The notes under the pieces were generated by a model. It ran no database searches and was not told the origin of the DNA. It saw only the letters and a program-made list of their open reading frames with translations. A stretch of DNA of 64,000 bases, from NCBI RefSeq assembly GCF_937898475.1, contig NZ_CALEJS010000012.1:62001-126000 (forward strand), in the 5' to 3' direction. Shown piece after piece: positions 16,515-25,952 of the stretch (its first letter is position 1; each line of letters starts with the position of its first letter). A program made the position numbers and the translations under genes. Source of the stretch: an uncultured Chitinophaga sp. (lineage in GTDB: Bacteria; Bacteroidota; Bacteroidia; Chitinophagales; Chitinophagaceae).

Positions 16515-18188
16515 TTAATCCCAGTTGAACTGCACAACCTCGCCGTCCAGTTTCCATTTCCGGGGAAAAGGATGTTCCATCCAATCCAGTGGTTCGCCCA
16601 CCGGTAATGGTTGCGAAGCCCAGTGAAAGCACTCCTTGATAAAAGCTTTCTGCGCAACGCCGGTAGCCTCCGGCTGTGCAGATATGAAAAGGGGCGTGCC
16701 GCTTTTTGCCACCAGCTCCATCCACTGTTTATTCTTTTCCCAGGGAATGCTGGTGGTCAACCCTACACAATCGCCGTCCGCTCCGTAGAAAGTGCCTTGC
16801 TGCAGACCGCGGAAGGCCACGGTATTAACGCCCATCTTGCGGGTGCGGGCCCATTCATTGCCGGAAGTATCGTCGCCTATACGGCATAGCTCAAATACGC
16901 CGGCAGAAAGATGGCTGATGGTATTACAGCCAATGATGTAGGTATCGCCCGCTGCTTCGCGGATTACCTGGTAAAGGTGGGCAATGATCTCGGCATTGGT
17001 ATGGGTATTATCGTGCATGCGCCACCCGGGTGCTGTCATAGCGCCGGCTTTTATCATTTCAAAACCCCATCTTCCAAAGATATCGTAGGATGTAAAGTCG
17101 AACTTCACCATTTCATATCCCCACTCATTATACAGCTTAAAATAGTGTTTTACACGTTCCAGGTTTTCCGGTATGGTGGGATCAAGCACCGGCCTGTTTG
17201 CTGACCGTCCTTGTATCAGCGGCATCATCAGCGATTTGGAATCTTTATAACTGCCGCAAAGCGGACGTGTCCAGATGCCCGGACGCATACCTGCCTGTCT
17301 GATCTTTTCCGCCATGCGGTGCATATCGCCAAAACGTGCATTTACGAGATCCATGCGATCGCCCCAGCCTGCATCATCCGGGGAATCAGGCGGTCCCTGG
17401 TACCAGCCGGCGTCCACTACAGAGAAGGGCCGGTTAGACAGTCCCGCTGCCATTGGGGCCAGCAGCTCCGTATGTTGTACGATCAGTTGTTCTGAATTTT
17501 TGCCATAGCTGAAATACCAGTCGTTAATGCCATAAACCGGTTGCCTCGGCGTACGCGGATGATCGCACATCATGCCGGTGAAGCGGCGTGTGGTGGCAAA
17601 AGCAGATTCGCCGGTGTTGCTTTTAATAGTGACGATCTCAGCGGCCTTCAGTTTCCTGTTACCTAATACTACGCCCTGGCCGCCGGAACGGGTGTCCAGC
17701 GTAAGGACCAGGTGACTGTCGTTCAGCTGCCAGGAGCAGAAAGCCCCGGCGCCGGTTTTTACGCCAAAGCCGCTGGTATTTATGCCGTTGTATTCCATGA
17801 AGTACCAGGGCAGTATTTCCTGTGCATTAGGTTTGTGCCAGGATACATCGCCATAGGTACGTTCCCAGTGGTCATTCAATACAAGGGAAGATGGCGCGCC
17901 TGGTTTCTTCCAGTGCAGGCTGACAGAGGTAAGGCTTACCTGCGGAGCTTCTATTTCAACCAGGATGCCTTTGTCGCCCGGTTGTAAGCTCACTTTCAGG
18001 TTGTCGTGCGTCCAGCTCTTTTTTCCTATCCCAGTTAACGTTATGGCCTGATCATTAACAACAGCGTTCACTTCGTCCGGCAGGTTGATCAACTGCATTT
18101 GACGGCCGGTGAAAGCCGGCAAATGATCACTTAACAGGAATGCTCCCAATGAGATGCCTGTCGTCTTAATAAAGTGTCTGCGATTCAT
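16515..18188 (-). CDS. Clan GH-D glycosidase (alpha-galactosidase-like), Tat-exported
   Basis: A 557-residue secreted TIM-barrel glycosidase. The N-terminus NRRHFIKTTG followed by a hydrophobic stretch is a twin-arginine signal. An N-terminal beta-sandwich (about 30-205) precedes a melibiase-like barrel (about 215-490) with VVDAGWYQ, a likely nucleophile D364 in MVKFDFTSYD, and candidate acid/base D439/D440 in RIGDDTSG. These are clan GH-D (GH27/GH36) positions, so release of an alpha-linked galactose or N-acetylgalactosamine is likely, but sequence alone does not fix the family number. Its ATG directly abuts the stop codon of the SMP-30 gene with no spacer, indicating translational coupling. 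Confidence 0.75.
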   Translation of the reverse strand: MNRRHFIKTTGISLGAFLLSDHLPAFTGRQMQLINLPDEVNAVVNDQAITLTGIGKKSWTHDNLKVSLQPGDKGILVEIEAPQVSLTSVSLHWKKPGAPSSLVLNDHWERTYGDVSWHKPNAQEILPWYFMEYNGINTSGFGVKTGAGAFCSWQLNDSHLVLTLDTRSGGQGVVLGNRKLKAAEIVTIKSNTGESAFATTRRFTGMMCDHPRTPRQPVYGINDWYFSYGKNSEQLIVQHTELLAPMAAGLSNRPFSVVDAGWYQGPPDSPDDAGWGDRMDLVNARFGDMHRMAEKIRQAGMRPGIWTRPLCGSYKDSKSLMMPLIQGRSANRPVLDPTIPENLERVKHYFKLYNEWGYEMVKFDFTSYDIFGRWGFEMIKAGAMTAPGWRMHDNTHTNAEIIAHLYQVIREAAGDTYIIGCNTISHLSAGVFELCRIGDDTSGNEWARTRKMGVNTVAFRGLQQGTFYGADGDCVGLTTSIPWEKNKQWMELVAKSGTPLFISAQPEATGVAQKAFIKECFHWASQPLPVGEPLDWMEHPFPRKWKLDGEVVQFNWD

Positions 18189-19097
18189 TTACTCTACTCC
18201 TTTTACCTTCATGCGTAAGGTATATACTGATTCTGATGCGGTGATGAATAAAGTTTGACGGTCTTTACCGCCAAAGCATACGTTGGCGGTCCAGCGGGGA
18301 GAAACGGGAATATTGCCGATCTTATTACCGGCAGGATCGATGATGGTGACGCCTTTGCCGGTCAGGTAGAGGTTGCCTTCACTGTCCAGGGTCATACCAT
18401 CAGAGCCTTTGGAAACGAACAGTTGTTTGTCTGTTAAGCTGCCGTCTTCATTGATCCTGTATTTATAGGTTTTGTCGGCATGGATATCGGCAACATACAG
18501 ATATTTACCATCCGGCGTACCCACGATGCCGTTAGGTTGTTCCAGCTGGTCTTCTACTACCACCGGCTCTTTGGCGCCCCTGGCCAGGTAGTATACTTTT
18601 TGTCCTTCAATTTCGGGCTGCTTACGTTCCCAGTAATCCCGCTGATAATAGGGATCGGTAAAATAGATGCCGCCTTTGGCATCTATCCAGAGATCGTTGG
18701 GCCCGTTCAGCAAACGGCCCTGGTATTTACCCAGCAGTACGGTTACTTTCTTAGCCGGACTGATGGCCCACAGTTCATTCTTATTATCTGCACAGGAAAT
18801 AATATTGCCTTTGGCATCGAAATACAAGCCGTTGGAACGACCAGTTTTCTCCATGAAGAGAGATAGTTTTCCCTGCGTATCATACTTCCATATACGGTCA
18901 TTGGGCTGATCAGTGAAATAGATATCGCCGCGCTTGTTAACTGCCGGTCCTTCCGTGAATTTAAATTGTGAAGATACCTGCTGTACCGTGGCGCCGGGGG
19001 CTACTACAGGAATGGAGTCCAGCTGCTGGCCGTTGCCCCTGAAGGCAGTCAGCAATGGTAAGATCAGTACAAGTCCGGTGCGGAGATGTTTGCTCAT
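18189..19097 (-). CDS. SMP-30/gluconolactonase-like beta-propeller protein, secreted
   Basis: A 302-residue exported protein of the SMP-30/gluconolaconase/LRE family, calcium-dependent lactonases with a six-bladed propeller. Start chosen at MSKHLRTGLVLILPLLTAF, a clear signal peptide; an upstream in-frame extension would spoil it. Family blocks are FTEGPAVNKRGDIYFTD, GRSNGLYFDAKGNIISCADNKNELW, LLNGPNDLWIDAKGGIYFTDPYY and EQPNGIVGTPDGKYLYVAD (repeated metal-site Asn/Glu/Asp positions). Likely a sugar-lactone hydrolase, substrate unknown. Its stop codon is immediately followed by the start of the glycosidase gene, so both are one operon. Confidence 0.88.
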   Translation of the reverse strand: MSKHLRTGLVLILPLLTAFRGNGQQLDSIPVVAPGATVQQVSSQFKFTEGPAVNKRGDIYFTDQPNDRIWKYDTQGKLSLFMEKTGRSNGLYFDAKGNIISCADNKNELWAISPAKKVTVLLGKYQGRLLNGPNDLWIDAKGGIYFTDPYYQRDYWERKQPEIEGQKVYYLARGAKEPVVVEDQLEQPNGIVGTPDGKYLYVADIHADKTYKYRINEDGSLTDKQLFVSKGSDGMTLDSEGNLYLTGKGVTIIDPAGNKIGNIPVSPRWTANVCFGGKDRQTLFITASESVYTLRMKVKGVE

Positions 19098-19168
19098 GGA
19101 ACTGTTTTTTAAGTACTTGCAACAACGTGGTATAAACATGGCATGGCTATTCTCACAAATATAATTCT

Positions 19169-21553
19169 TTAACGCAGCATATTTTCATAAACCTTGCGTG
19201 CCTGCTCATAGGCCGCCTGTGCTGCTTCGCGCTCTGCGGGCCGTATATTATCCTGCTTCATTTTCCAGCATTGCACTACTGCCTGGCGGCACCATTCGGC
19301 ACTCTGTTTTACATGCACCGGTTTGCCGTCTACAATGATGAACAACGGGTTGGTATGGGCGCTGGGGAATATCCGGAGTGCGGCCCAGCCGGACTGCTGC
19401 ATGGAAGCAGAGAAGCTAATATCATGTAGCTGACCGTCTGCAGTGATTTGCGCGGTATCTACCGGAATGCCATTGATCAGTAATTCTACATTCACCTTCC
19501 TGGAGTTGCCGATGCGCGCCCGTTCAATGTGCCAGTAGGGTTGTTCTGTCAATGGCCTGGCGGCTATCTGGCTGCCTTTCTCATCCTGCACGGGCGGCAG
19601 AAAGGCCGCTGCTTTTGCAGTAACTTTCACCGTTTGTGGCCGCTGTAAAGATAGTTCGCTATTGGCTGTACCAGCTTCCAGTCCGTTTACCTTAAAATCA
19701 ATGAGGTGCGAGTAACCGTCAGATACATAGCATCTTCCTTTTTTGATCGCCGTGATATACGCATCGTAGTTCAAAGGGCCATCCGGCTTGAAATAACTGC
19801 GGGCAATGCCTACACGTTCATCAAAAATGCAGGGAAAATCCGTTTCGCCGCTGAGCCTTGTTCTGAACCCGCAATTCAGCGTATGGTACCACATATTCAG
19901 CTCCCAGGGGGCTGGCGTATCGCCGGCGCTGTAAAAGTCTACCAGTCCTTCCGTTACCGTTACTACATATTCATTGGCGCCGATGCCATCCATTTTGGGC
20001 AGCACATGATTGGGCAATCCTTTGGCGGGTTGTGTTGGTTCCAGTCCCCAGCCGGAGTGTGCATAGCCCGTCACCGCCTGCTGCGATCTGGCCCACTGCA
20101 GTACAGGCTTTGTCCAGCTCGGCCAGTCTTCAATGCTACTGGTACCGGGATAATCATCTTCCTTCAGCCGCAATAGTACCAGGTGTCCTGCGTGGGAAGA
20201 AGGAAAACCGGATACTTCTACATCATAGCGCATGATATTTTTTGCGGTAGATAGTGTATCAGCATTGCCCGTGAAATATTCTTTCTGGTGGTACCAGCCT
20301 GGCCCCCAGGCCAGTACGGCGCCGATGCGGAGATCTTCGCCAATGATCTGCCGCCACATATCAGGCGGGCGTACACCTTCTTCCGGGCTTTCATAATGAC
20401 TGCAACCGGCGGCATGTATGTGGTGGTCCGCGCTGTACCATCCCAGGGCGGCCATGTTGATCCAGCGCTGCAGGCGGAAGCTGGCCGTCATGGTGGATTG
20501 TCCTCCTTTCACTTCCAGCATTTGTGTCTGGGGTATGTATTCAGGCCCCCTGGTAAAAACAACCTTGTATTTGCCGGGAGGAAGCTGTACATGTTCTCCA
20601 TCTGCCCGGTACACCTGTGGCTGGAAATAGAAATCCGGGTATTCGTCTGTTGCCGCTACGCGTCGCGAGGGTAGCGGATAGATGCCTGTCAGCGCAGCAG
20701 AAGGTACCTGGTACTCACTAGCGGCAAGGGTTAAACGATAATCGGGTGCATGAAGGCTATCCCGGCTGATGCGATCAATTCCATCTGTTATGGTAAAGGC
20801 GCCCATTACGGGCGAACCATCTTCATCCTGTACACGTAATATTACTTTTACGGAGGGGGCAATATGGAACAGTACGGGGATGGCATTGCGGAAACCAATA
20901 TCCTGTGTGCCCTGGCCTATATCAAAGCCAAGCTGTGCCTCACGTTTACCGGCATCTTTGCTGTAGATCTGTATAACGGCATATTCCAGTCCCAGGCCCG
21001 ACAGGTGCTGCAACAGTGGCGGGTTATGGTATAACTGCATTTCAAGGAAGCGGCCCTGTATATCGCCGGGGGAGAGTTTGTTCTTTGGCAGCATACGGGG
21101 CGAATAAGTGGAAATGTGCAGGGCGTGGAGTGCCTGCGGGCTGGCAGCTCTCAGCTGTGCAGTAACCCCTGCTTCATTGCGGACCTTTACCAGGAAGCTG
21201 GTCCACCCGCCCTGTATCAGCCTGGCTGTAGCCGGGCCCCTGCTTACCTTTACCCTTGCCTCGGGATTTATGTGGACTGTAGCCAGGCAGTAAGGGTCCA
21301 GTATCTGTTGTATGCTATCGGCGATGGCTGGCGTTAAGGCAGCCTGCCGCAGGGCCTGCAGGCGTTTGCTGTCAGTCACGGAAAGCGCGCTGCCCAGGAA
21401 AGTAAGGGCTTCATCCAGTCGCAGGGCCTGTGCCAGTAACGGCTGCGGTTCCACATGGGCAATGAGCTCCGGCTGCTGCGCGTGCAGCACCTGTGCCTGG
21501 CAGGTAAATATGACCGGCAACAGACAAAACAGTATATGCAGAATAGGTCTCAC
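19169..21553 (-). CDS. CehA/McbA-family PHP-type metallohydrolase, secreted
   Basis: A 794-residue exported protein with a GTG start and signal peptide (LFCLLPVIFTCQAQ). An N-terminal region of about 370 residues contains a carboxypeptidase-regulatory-like beta-sandwich (about 235-350). The PHP metal-binding domain begins near 370 with ALGWYSADHHIHAAG, then GYAHSGWGLEP and SGETDFPCIFDERVG, positions typical of CehA/McbA proteins. Named members hydrolyse carbamate or phosphoester bonds, but in Bacteroidota this long form is uncharacterised and often near glycan genes. Gap of 71 bases to the SMP-30 gene on the same strand, so co-transcription is possible. Confidence 0.8.
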   Translation of the reverse strand: MRPILHILFCLLPVIFTCQAQVLHAQQPELIAHVEPQPLLAQALRLDEALTFLGSALSVTDSKRLQALRQAALTPAIADSIQQILDPYCLATVHINPEARVKVSRGPATARLIQGGWTSFLVKVRNEAGVTAQLRAASPQALHALHISTYSPRMLPKNKLSPGDIQGRFLEMQLYHNPPLLQHLSGLGLEYAVIQIYSKDAGKREAQLGFDIGQGTQDIGFRNAIPVLFHIAPSVKVILRVQDEDGSPVMGAFTITDGIDRISRDSLHAPDYRLTLAASEYQVPSAALTGIYPLPSRRVAATDEYPDFYFQPQVYRADGEHVQLPPGKYKVVFTRGPEYIPQTQMLEVKGGQSTMTASFRLQRWINMAALGWYSADHHIHAAGCSHYESPEEGVRPPDMWRQIIGEDLRIGAVLAWGPGWYHQKEYFTGNADTLSTAKNIMRYDVEVSGFPSSHAGHLVLLRLKEDDYPGTSSIEDWPSWTKPVLQWARSQQAVTGYAHSGWGLEPTQPAKGLPNHVLPKMDGIGANEYVVTVTEGLVDFYSAGDTPAPWELNMWYHTLNCGFRTRLSGETDFPCIFDERVGIARSYFKPDGPLNYDAYITAIKKGRCYVSDGYSHLIDFKVNGLEAGTANSELSLQRPQTVKVTAKAAAFLPPVQDEKGSQIAARPLTEQPYWHIERARIGNSRKVNVELLINGIPVDTAQITADGQLHDISFSASMQQSGWAALRIFPSAHTNPLFIIVDGKPVHVKQSAEWCRQAVVQCWKMKQDNIRPAEREAAQAAYEQARKVYENMLR

Positions 21554-21634
21554 TTTAGGTCGGATTTATATGGGTAAACAGCGGGATTTACAGCGAAAGT
21601 GGCGAAAATGTACCAAAAATCCTGACTTATTAGC

Positions 21635-21642
21635 TACTTTTG
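21635..21642 (+). promoter_or_regulatory. Putative -7 box for the PfkB kinase gene
   Basis: TACTTTTG matches TAnnTTTG exactly, 31 bases before the kinase ATG. The -33 TTTG is not obvious. Confidence 0.5.
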
Positions 21643-21673
21643 TTACTTATTTGTTATCATTTATTGCAAGCAC

Positions 21674-22567
21674 ATGTACGATATCTGTTGTATTGGGCAT
21701 ATCACACTTGACAAGGTTGTTACTACAAAATCTGTGGTGCATATGGCGGGCGGCACTTCTTTCTACTTCTCTAACGCCATCCGCAACATGCATGTTAAAT
21801 ATGCGCTGGTAACTGCGCTGGCCGAAAGCGAACTGCATATAGTAGAGGAGCTGAGAGGCAAAGGCATTGAGGTGGAGGTATTACCCAGCGTGCACACGGT
21901 TTACTTTGAGAATATTTATTCAGAGAACCAGGACCACCGTACACAAAGAGTGTTACAGAAAGCTGACCCCTTTACCGTGGAGCAGCTGTTAAATATCAAT
22001 GCCCGTATCTTTCACCTGGGGCCGCTGCTGGCTGATGATATTCCCGTAGAGCTGATCAGGGCCCTTGCCGCCAAAGGCAAAGTGTCACTGGATGTGCAGG
22101 GGTATCTGCGCAAGGTGGAAAACAAACAGGTGATCCCCATCGACTGGCAGGCCAAGAAAGAAGGTTTACAATACATCCAGACCCTGAAGGCCAATGAGTC
22201 TGAAATGGAAGTGCTGACTGGTTTTAAAGATGTTCGCAAAGGTGCACAGGTGCTGTATGAATGGGGCGTGAAAGAAGTGGTGATCACCCTGGGCAGCATG
22301 GGCTCTGTAATCTACAACGGCCGCAATTTCTATAACATCCCCGCATATGTACCCGCCGCTGTAATAGACGCCACCGGTTGTGGCGATACCTATATGGCCG
22401 GGTTCCTGTATCAACGTATACAAGGCGCTTCCTTACAGGATGCAGGCGAATTTGCCGCTGCAATGGCCACCCTTAAGATACAGTCTTCCGGTCCCTTTAC
22501 CGGTACCCGTGAAGATGTACTGAGCCTGCTGGCCAATACAGAAAAGCAGATGGTGATCCCGCAGTGA
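21674..22567 (+). CDS. PfkB-family carbohydrate kinase
   Basis: A 297-residue cytosolic sugar kinase of the ribokinase family. It opens MYDICCIGHITLDKV with the di-glycine substrate lid region MAGGTSFYFSNAI, and the C-terminal PfkB signature DATGCGDTYMAGFLYQR carries the anion hole and catalytic base D238. NESEMEVLTG and ITLGSMGSVIYN are further family blocks. The phosphorylated sugar or nucleoside is unknown; fructose, ribose, adenosine and inositol are all possible. Divergent from the CehA/McbA gene and tail-to-tail with the FtsX permease gene. Confidence 0.88.
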   Translation: MYDICCIGHITLDKVVTTKSVVHMAGGTSFYFSNAIRNMHVKYALVTALAESELHIVEELRGKGIEVEVLPSVHTVYFENIYSENQDHRTQRVLQKADPFTVEQLLNINARIFHLGPLLADDIPVELIRALAAKGKVSLDVQGYLRKVENKQVIPIDWQAKKEGLQYIQTLKANESEMEVLTGFKDVRKGAQVLYEWGVKEVVITLGSMGSVIYNGRNFYNIPAYVPAAVIDATGCGDTYMAGFLYQRIQGASLQDAGEFAAAMATLKIQSSGPFTGTREDVLSLLANTEKQMVIPQ

Positions 22568-22568
22568 T

Positions 22569-25016
22569 CTATTCCGCCTTCAGGCTTTTAACAGGATTTA
22601 CCAGCGCGGCCTTTACCGCTTTATAACCCACTGTCAGCCAGGCAATGGTAATTGACAGCACAATGGCCAGCACAAAGATGCCCGGCGTCATTTGCGTGTG
22701 ATAATGAAATCCGGCCAGCCACTGCTGCATAAAATAATACCCTGCCGGGGCAGCTATCAGGAAGGCAATTCCCACCAATATGGTAAACTCTTTCGAGAAC
22801 AGGTATACAATCTGCAGCACAGAAGCGCCCAATACCTTTCTTATACCCACTTCCTTTGTTTTCTGCACGGCCATAAACGATACCAGCCCGTATAGTCCCA
22901 GGCAGGAAATACAGATAGACAGTATGGCGAACATTTTAAACAGCTGGGCGGTCTGCATTTCCGTTTTATAGAAGCGTGCGATCGTTTCATCAAAGAATGT
23001 GCAATCGTAGATATACGTTGGGTACACTTCAGTAAAGATCTTTTGCACCTGTTTCAACGTACTGCTGATGGCTTCGGGCCGCAAACGAAGTACAAGTTCA
23101 CCATATCTGCTATAGCCCGATGTGATAGCAGCGGGATGAATGGATTCCTGCAGCGGGGTATTATTGTAATCTTTTAATACACCCACTACTGGAAGCGTTT
23201 CTCCTTCTGTAAAGTGGATGGTCTTGCCCAGGATCTCTGCAGCTGACTTCAATCCTAATTTTCTCACCAGTGTTTCATTTACCAGCAGTTCCCTGGCGGT
23301 ATCGCTGGGGTAGGGAAGACGGCCTGCTGCCAGGCTCATACGGAAAGTATTAAAATATCCGCTGTCTGCATACAACATTTTAATGCTGTAAGGCTGTTTA
23401 TCAGAATGGTGATCAAAAGAAAAGTCGCGGTACCATCCTCCGCCGGAGCTGGGCTCGCTGGAACATAAGCTGGCGGCTGCTACACCAGGCAACTGCTGCA
23501 GCTGCGTTTTCAAGTAATTGTATTTTGTTTTCAGAGAACTGTCGCTGGGCAGATCCAGCAGCACTACCGCCTCTTTTTCAAAGCCCAGGGGCTGACTTCT
23601 GAAAAACTGAAGTTGTTTTAACACCACCAATGTTCCTATCACCAGCAGTTGCGCGATCATGAACTGGAATACCACCAATCCCCTGCGCAACGAAATACCG
23701 CCTACCGTTCTTGTACTGACTTTACTTTTTATGGCCGCTATGGGATTAAAACCAGACAATACCATAGCCGGGTAGAAGCCCGCCAGCAGTGTAAGCACTA
23801 TACCGGTTAACAGCAGGTATATTATAATAGAGGGATAATGCAGCAGATCCAGCACCAGTTTTTTCTCCATTAACCGGCACAGGTAGGGGACGGTCATCCA
23901 GGCCAGTATCCCACCTATTATCAGCGCAATGAATGTGAGCAGTGCGGTTTCGCCCAGGTATTGTTTCACCAGCTGGGTGCGGCTGCTGCCTAATGCTTTG
24001 CGCACGCCGGTCTCGCGTGAGCGGTTAACAGATTGTGCCGTGGCAAGATTGATAAAATTGATACAGGCCACCAGCAGCAGAAAGACGCCGATAAGGGCCA
24101 GCGCGCTCAGTTGCCCGGTTGACAGGCTATCACCCTTCAGTGTACCGAAACGCTTGTCCAGGTGCACTTCCCTGAGGGGTTGAAATAACAGTGAGCTTAC
24201 ATGTGCAGTCTTGTTTTCATCCTCCCGGTAGTTCTGTTTAACAAAAGCGGGCAGCCGTGCCTGCAGCTTTTGTATATCGTGCCCCCGTGACAGTAATACA
24301 AAACATTGTGCCCCGCCTGATAAGGAACGCCAGTCGGTTTCTTCCGCTTTTAACCGGGCGCCGTTATCAAGGTGCTGATAGGTGGCAAATGAAGCAGCAA
24401 TGCGTATGGGAACATCCGTATTTTCCGGCAGATCTTTAAAAACACCAACGATACGTAAAGGCACGCGGTAAGACCATAACTGTATGGTTCTTCCTACAGC
24501 ATTGGCATAGTCCCCGAAATAATTCCTGGCAACGCTTTGAGAGATCACAGCCGTGTTGGGCTCCTCCATTCCTTTGGCGTTACCGGCTACCCAGTTAAAA
24601 TCAAAAATGTCAAACAGTGCGGGTTCTGCAAAAGAGATCCCGTCAGATTCCTTAAACCGCTTTTCATCTGTCCCGTTTTTCCCGGGAATATAGATCTGCG
24701 CTCCACCCACTGATTCCATCACGGCTACTTTTTCCAGGGAAGGAAAATGGCGGCGCAGTGCATTCGGCAGTGGTGCCGGTGCTAAGCTATGTGTCCAGGC
24801 TATCTCACCATTACTGCGGCTGCGGGAGATGGTCACCATCCTGAATATCCTGTCGCGTTTACTTTGATAGCCGTCATAGCTCATTTCATTGCGGATCACG
24901 AGGAATATCAGCAGGCTGGCGCCAATACCTATTGCCAGTCCAAGAATGTTGAGCAGGGAGAAAGCTTTATTTCTCCATAGGGTGCGGAAAGAGCGTTTTA
25001 AGAAGCTGTTGATCAT
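22569..25016 (-). CDS. ABC transporter permease, MacB/FtsX type with two FtsX domains
   Basis: An 815-residue inner-membrane protein. Start set at MINSFLKRSFRTLWRNKAFSLLN, the usual opening of this Bacteroidota family. One N-terminal membrane helix precedes a MacB periplasmic core domain (about 45-255), followed by FtsX segments (about 290-420, RSRETGVRKALGSSRTQLVKQYLGE), a second periplasmic domain and a second FtsX block (about 685-800, QKTKEVGIRKVLGASVLQIVYLFSKEF). The ATPase partner is not adjacent. Such permeases act in mechanotransmission export of lipoproteins or peptides, or in antimicrobial peptide resistance. Two operator-like dyads lie about 95 bases upstream. Confidence 0.9.
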   Translation of the reverse strand: MINSFLKRSFRTLWRNKAFSLLNILGLAIGIGASLLIFLVIRNEMSYDGYQSKRDRIFRMVTISRSRSNGEIAWTHSLAPAPLPNALRRHFPSLEKVAVMESVGGAQIYIPGKNGTDEKRFKESDGISFAEPALFDIFDFNWVAGNAKGMEEPNTAVISQSVARNYFGDYANAVGRTIQLWSYRVPLRIVGVFKDLPENTDVPIRIAASFATYQHLDNGARLKAEETDWRSLSGGAQCFVLLSRGHDIQKLQARLPAFVKQNYREDENKTAHVSSLLFQPLREVHLDKRFGTLKGDSLSTGQLSALALIGVFLLLVACINFINLATAQSVNRSRETGVRKALGSSRTQLVKQYLGETALLTFIALIIGGILAWMTVPYLCRLMEKKLVLDLLHYPSIIIYLLLTGIVLTLLAGFYPAMVLSGFNPIAAIKSKVSTRTVGGISLRRGLVVFQFMIAQLLVIGTLVVLKQLQFFRSQPLGFEKEAVVLLDLPSDSSLKTKYNYLKTQLQQLPGVAAASLCSSEPSSGGGWYRDFSFDHHSDKQPYSIKMLYADSGYFNTFRMSLAAGRLPYPSDTARELLVNETLVRKLGLKSAAEILGKTIHFTEGETLPVVGVLKDYNNTPLQESIHPAAITSGYSRYGELVLRLRPEAISSTLKQVQKIFTEVYPTYIYDCTFFDETIARFYKTEMQTAQLFKMFAILSICISCLGLYGLVSFMAVQKTKEVGIRKVLGASVLQIVYLFSKEFTILVGIAFLIAAPAGYYFMQQWLAGFHYHTQMTPGIFVLAIVLSITIAWLTVGYKAVKAALVNPVKSLKAE

Positions 25017-25109
25017 AACAAAGGTGTATGCCACCTGTATACAGAAAACGGGCCGGAACCCTAGTTAGTTCACTATCAATTAAATAGCTGTAATACAGGG
25101 GGCCTGGAT

Positions 25110-25145
25110 GTTCGCTGGCGAACGTTTACCCGTTCACAACCGAAC
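25110..25145. promoter_or_regulatory. Two tandem operator-like dyads upstream of the permease gene
   Basis: GTTCGctggCGAAC (25110-25123) and GTTCAcaacCGAAC (25132-25145) share the pattern GTTC-N6-GAAC; their centres are 22 bp apart, close to two helical turns. They lie upstream of the minus-strand permease gene, a setting fitting a dimeric repressor or activator binding cooperatively. No regulator is encoded next to it. Confidence 0.6.
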
Positions 25146-25158
25146 AACTATACAACCA

Positions 25159-25485
25159 TTATTCAACACTGTTGCCTGCATCCATTTTTGACAAGATCTT
25201 CCGGTCAATATAAAACGTGCCGAAAGGAATAAAGCACGCCAGCAATACTTTCCAGGTGGTGTTGCCGAACTTCCATCCATAAGCTACGCCAACACTGATC
25301 GTATTAATAACAAAAAGCAGGAATAACAGCCCGTGCAGAGGTCCCATCATTTTAACAAGGGAGGGATCGCCCCAGGCATATTTTAAGGGTACCCCAATGC
25401 CAGATAATATCAGTAAAGAAATGCCTTCCAGGAAACCGATCAGGCGAAGCCGCCCTACTTTGGTGGTGAATAATGTTTTCATCAT
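25159..25485 (-). CDS. DUF3817-family small membrane protein
   Basis: A 108-residue protein with three membrane helices, typical of DUF3817 (YdzA-like): RLRLIGFLEGISLLILSGIGVPLKYAWGDP, MGPLHGLLFLLFVINT, then LLACFIPFGTFYIDRKIL. Function unknown. Its start overlaps the stop of the upstream gene (TAATG), so translation is coupled; a second ATG follows directly. Last gene of the AraC-headed run. Confidence 0.85.
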   Translation of the reverse strand: MMKTLFTTKVGRLRLIGFLEGISLLILSGIGVPLKYAWGDPSLVKMMGPLHGLLFLLFVINTISVGVAYGWKFGNTTWKVLLACFIPFGTFYIDRKILSKMDAGNSVE

Positions 25486-25949
25486 TAAAAGTGTCTTAAA
25501 TAAGGCCTGTGTGCCAGCGGCGAAAAAGGCCAGGGTATGGTTACGAATATCATGATCAGGGCCAGTATGAACCAGAAGGCCATTACGTTGAACTTTTCCC
25601 GGTCTGTGGCCTGGCGTTTAGCCATAGAAGATCCAACGGTAATGAGCACAATGGAGGTGGTCATTCCAATAATATGGATCAGGCCAAAGAACAGGAATTC
25701 CGGCTGGTGTACAGCCGTTTTGAAATTGGTCCTGAAGTAACTGATCACCGGGCTGTTGAAATACAGCGCATAACCTATGATCAGCTGAATGTGAGCGATG
25801 GTGGCCGTAAAATGCCTGGCCCGGTTGTCTGTAGCGGTAAAGGGAAGCCGCTTTATACGCCCTCTGACGCCCCTGATGATAGCGTAAACAAGGCTGATCA
25901 GCACAAGCCATCTCCACAGCGAGTGTGTGAATAACAGAAATGAATACAT
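25485..25949 (-). CDS. Four-helix membrane protein, function unknown
   Basis: A 154-residue integral membrane protein with four hydrophobic segments: LVLISLVYAIIRGV, TIAHIQLIIGYALYF, FFGLIHIIGMTTSIVLITVG and FNVMAFWFILALIMIFVTI. Bacteroidota homologues are often labelled cytochrome b-like because of the His residues in the helices (HSLWRW, HFTATIAHIQ, LIHIIG), but no heme motif is certain. Three bases separate it from the DUF6010 gene and one base overlaps the DUF3817 gene. Function not recognised. Confidence 0.75.
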   Translation of the reverse strand: MYSFLLFTHSLWRWLVLISLVYAIIRGVRGRIKRLPFTATDNRARHFTATIAHIQLIIGYALYFNSPVISYFRTNFKTAVHQPEFLFFGLIHIIGMTTSIVLITVGSSMAKRQATDREKFNVMAFWFILALIMIFVTIPWPFSPLAHRPYLRHF

Positions 25950-25952
25950 GAA

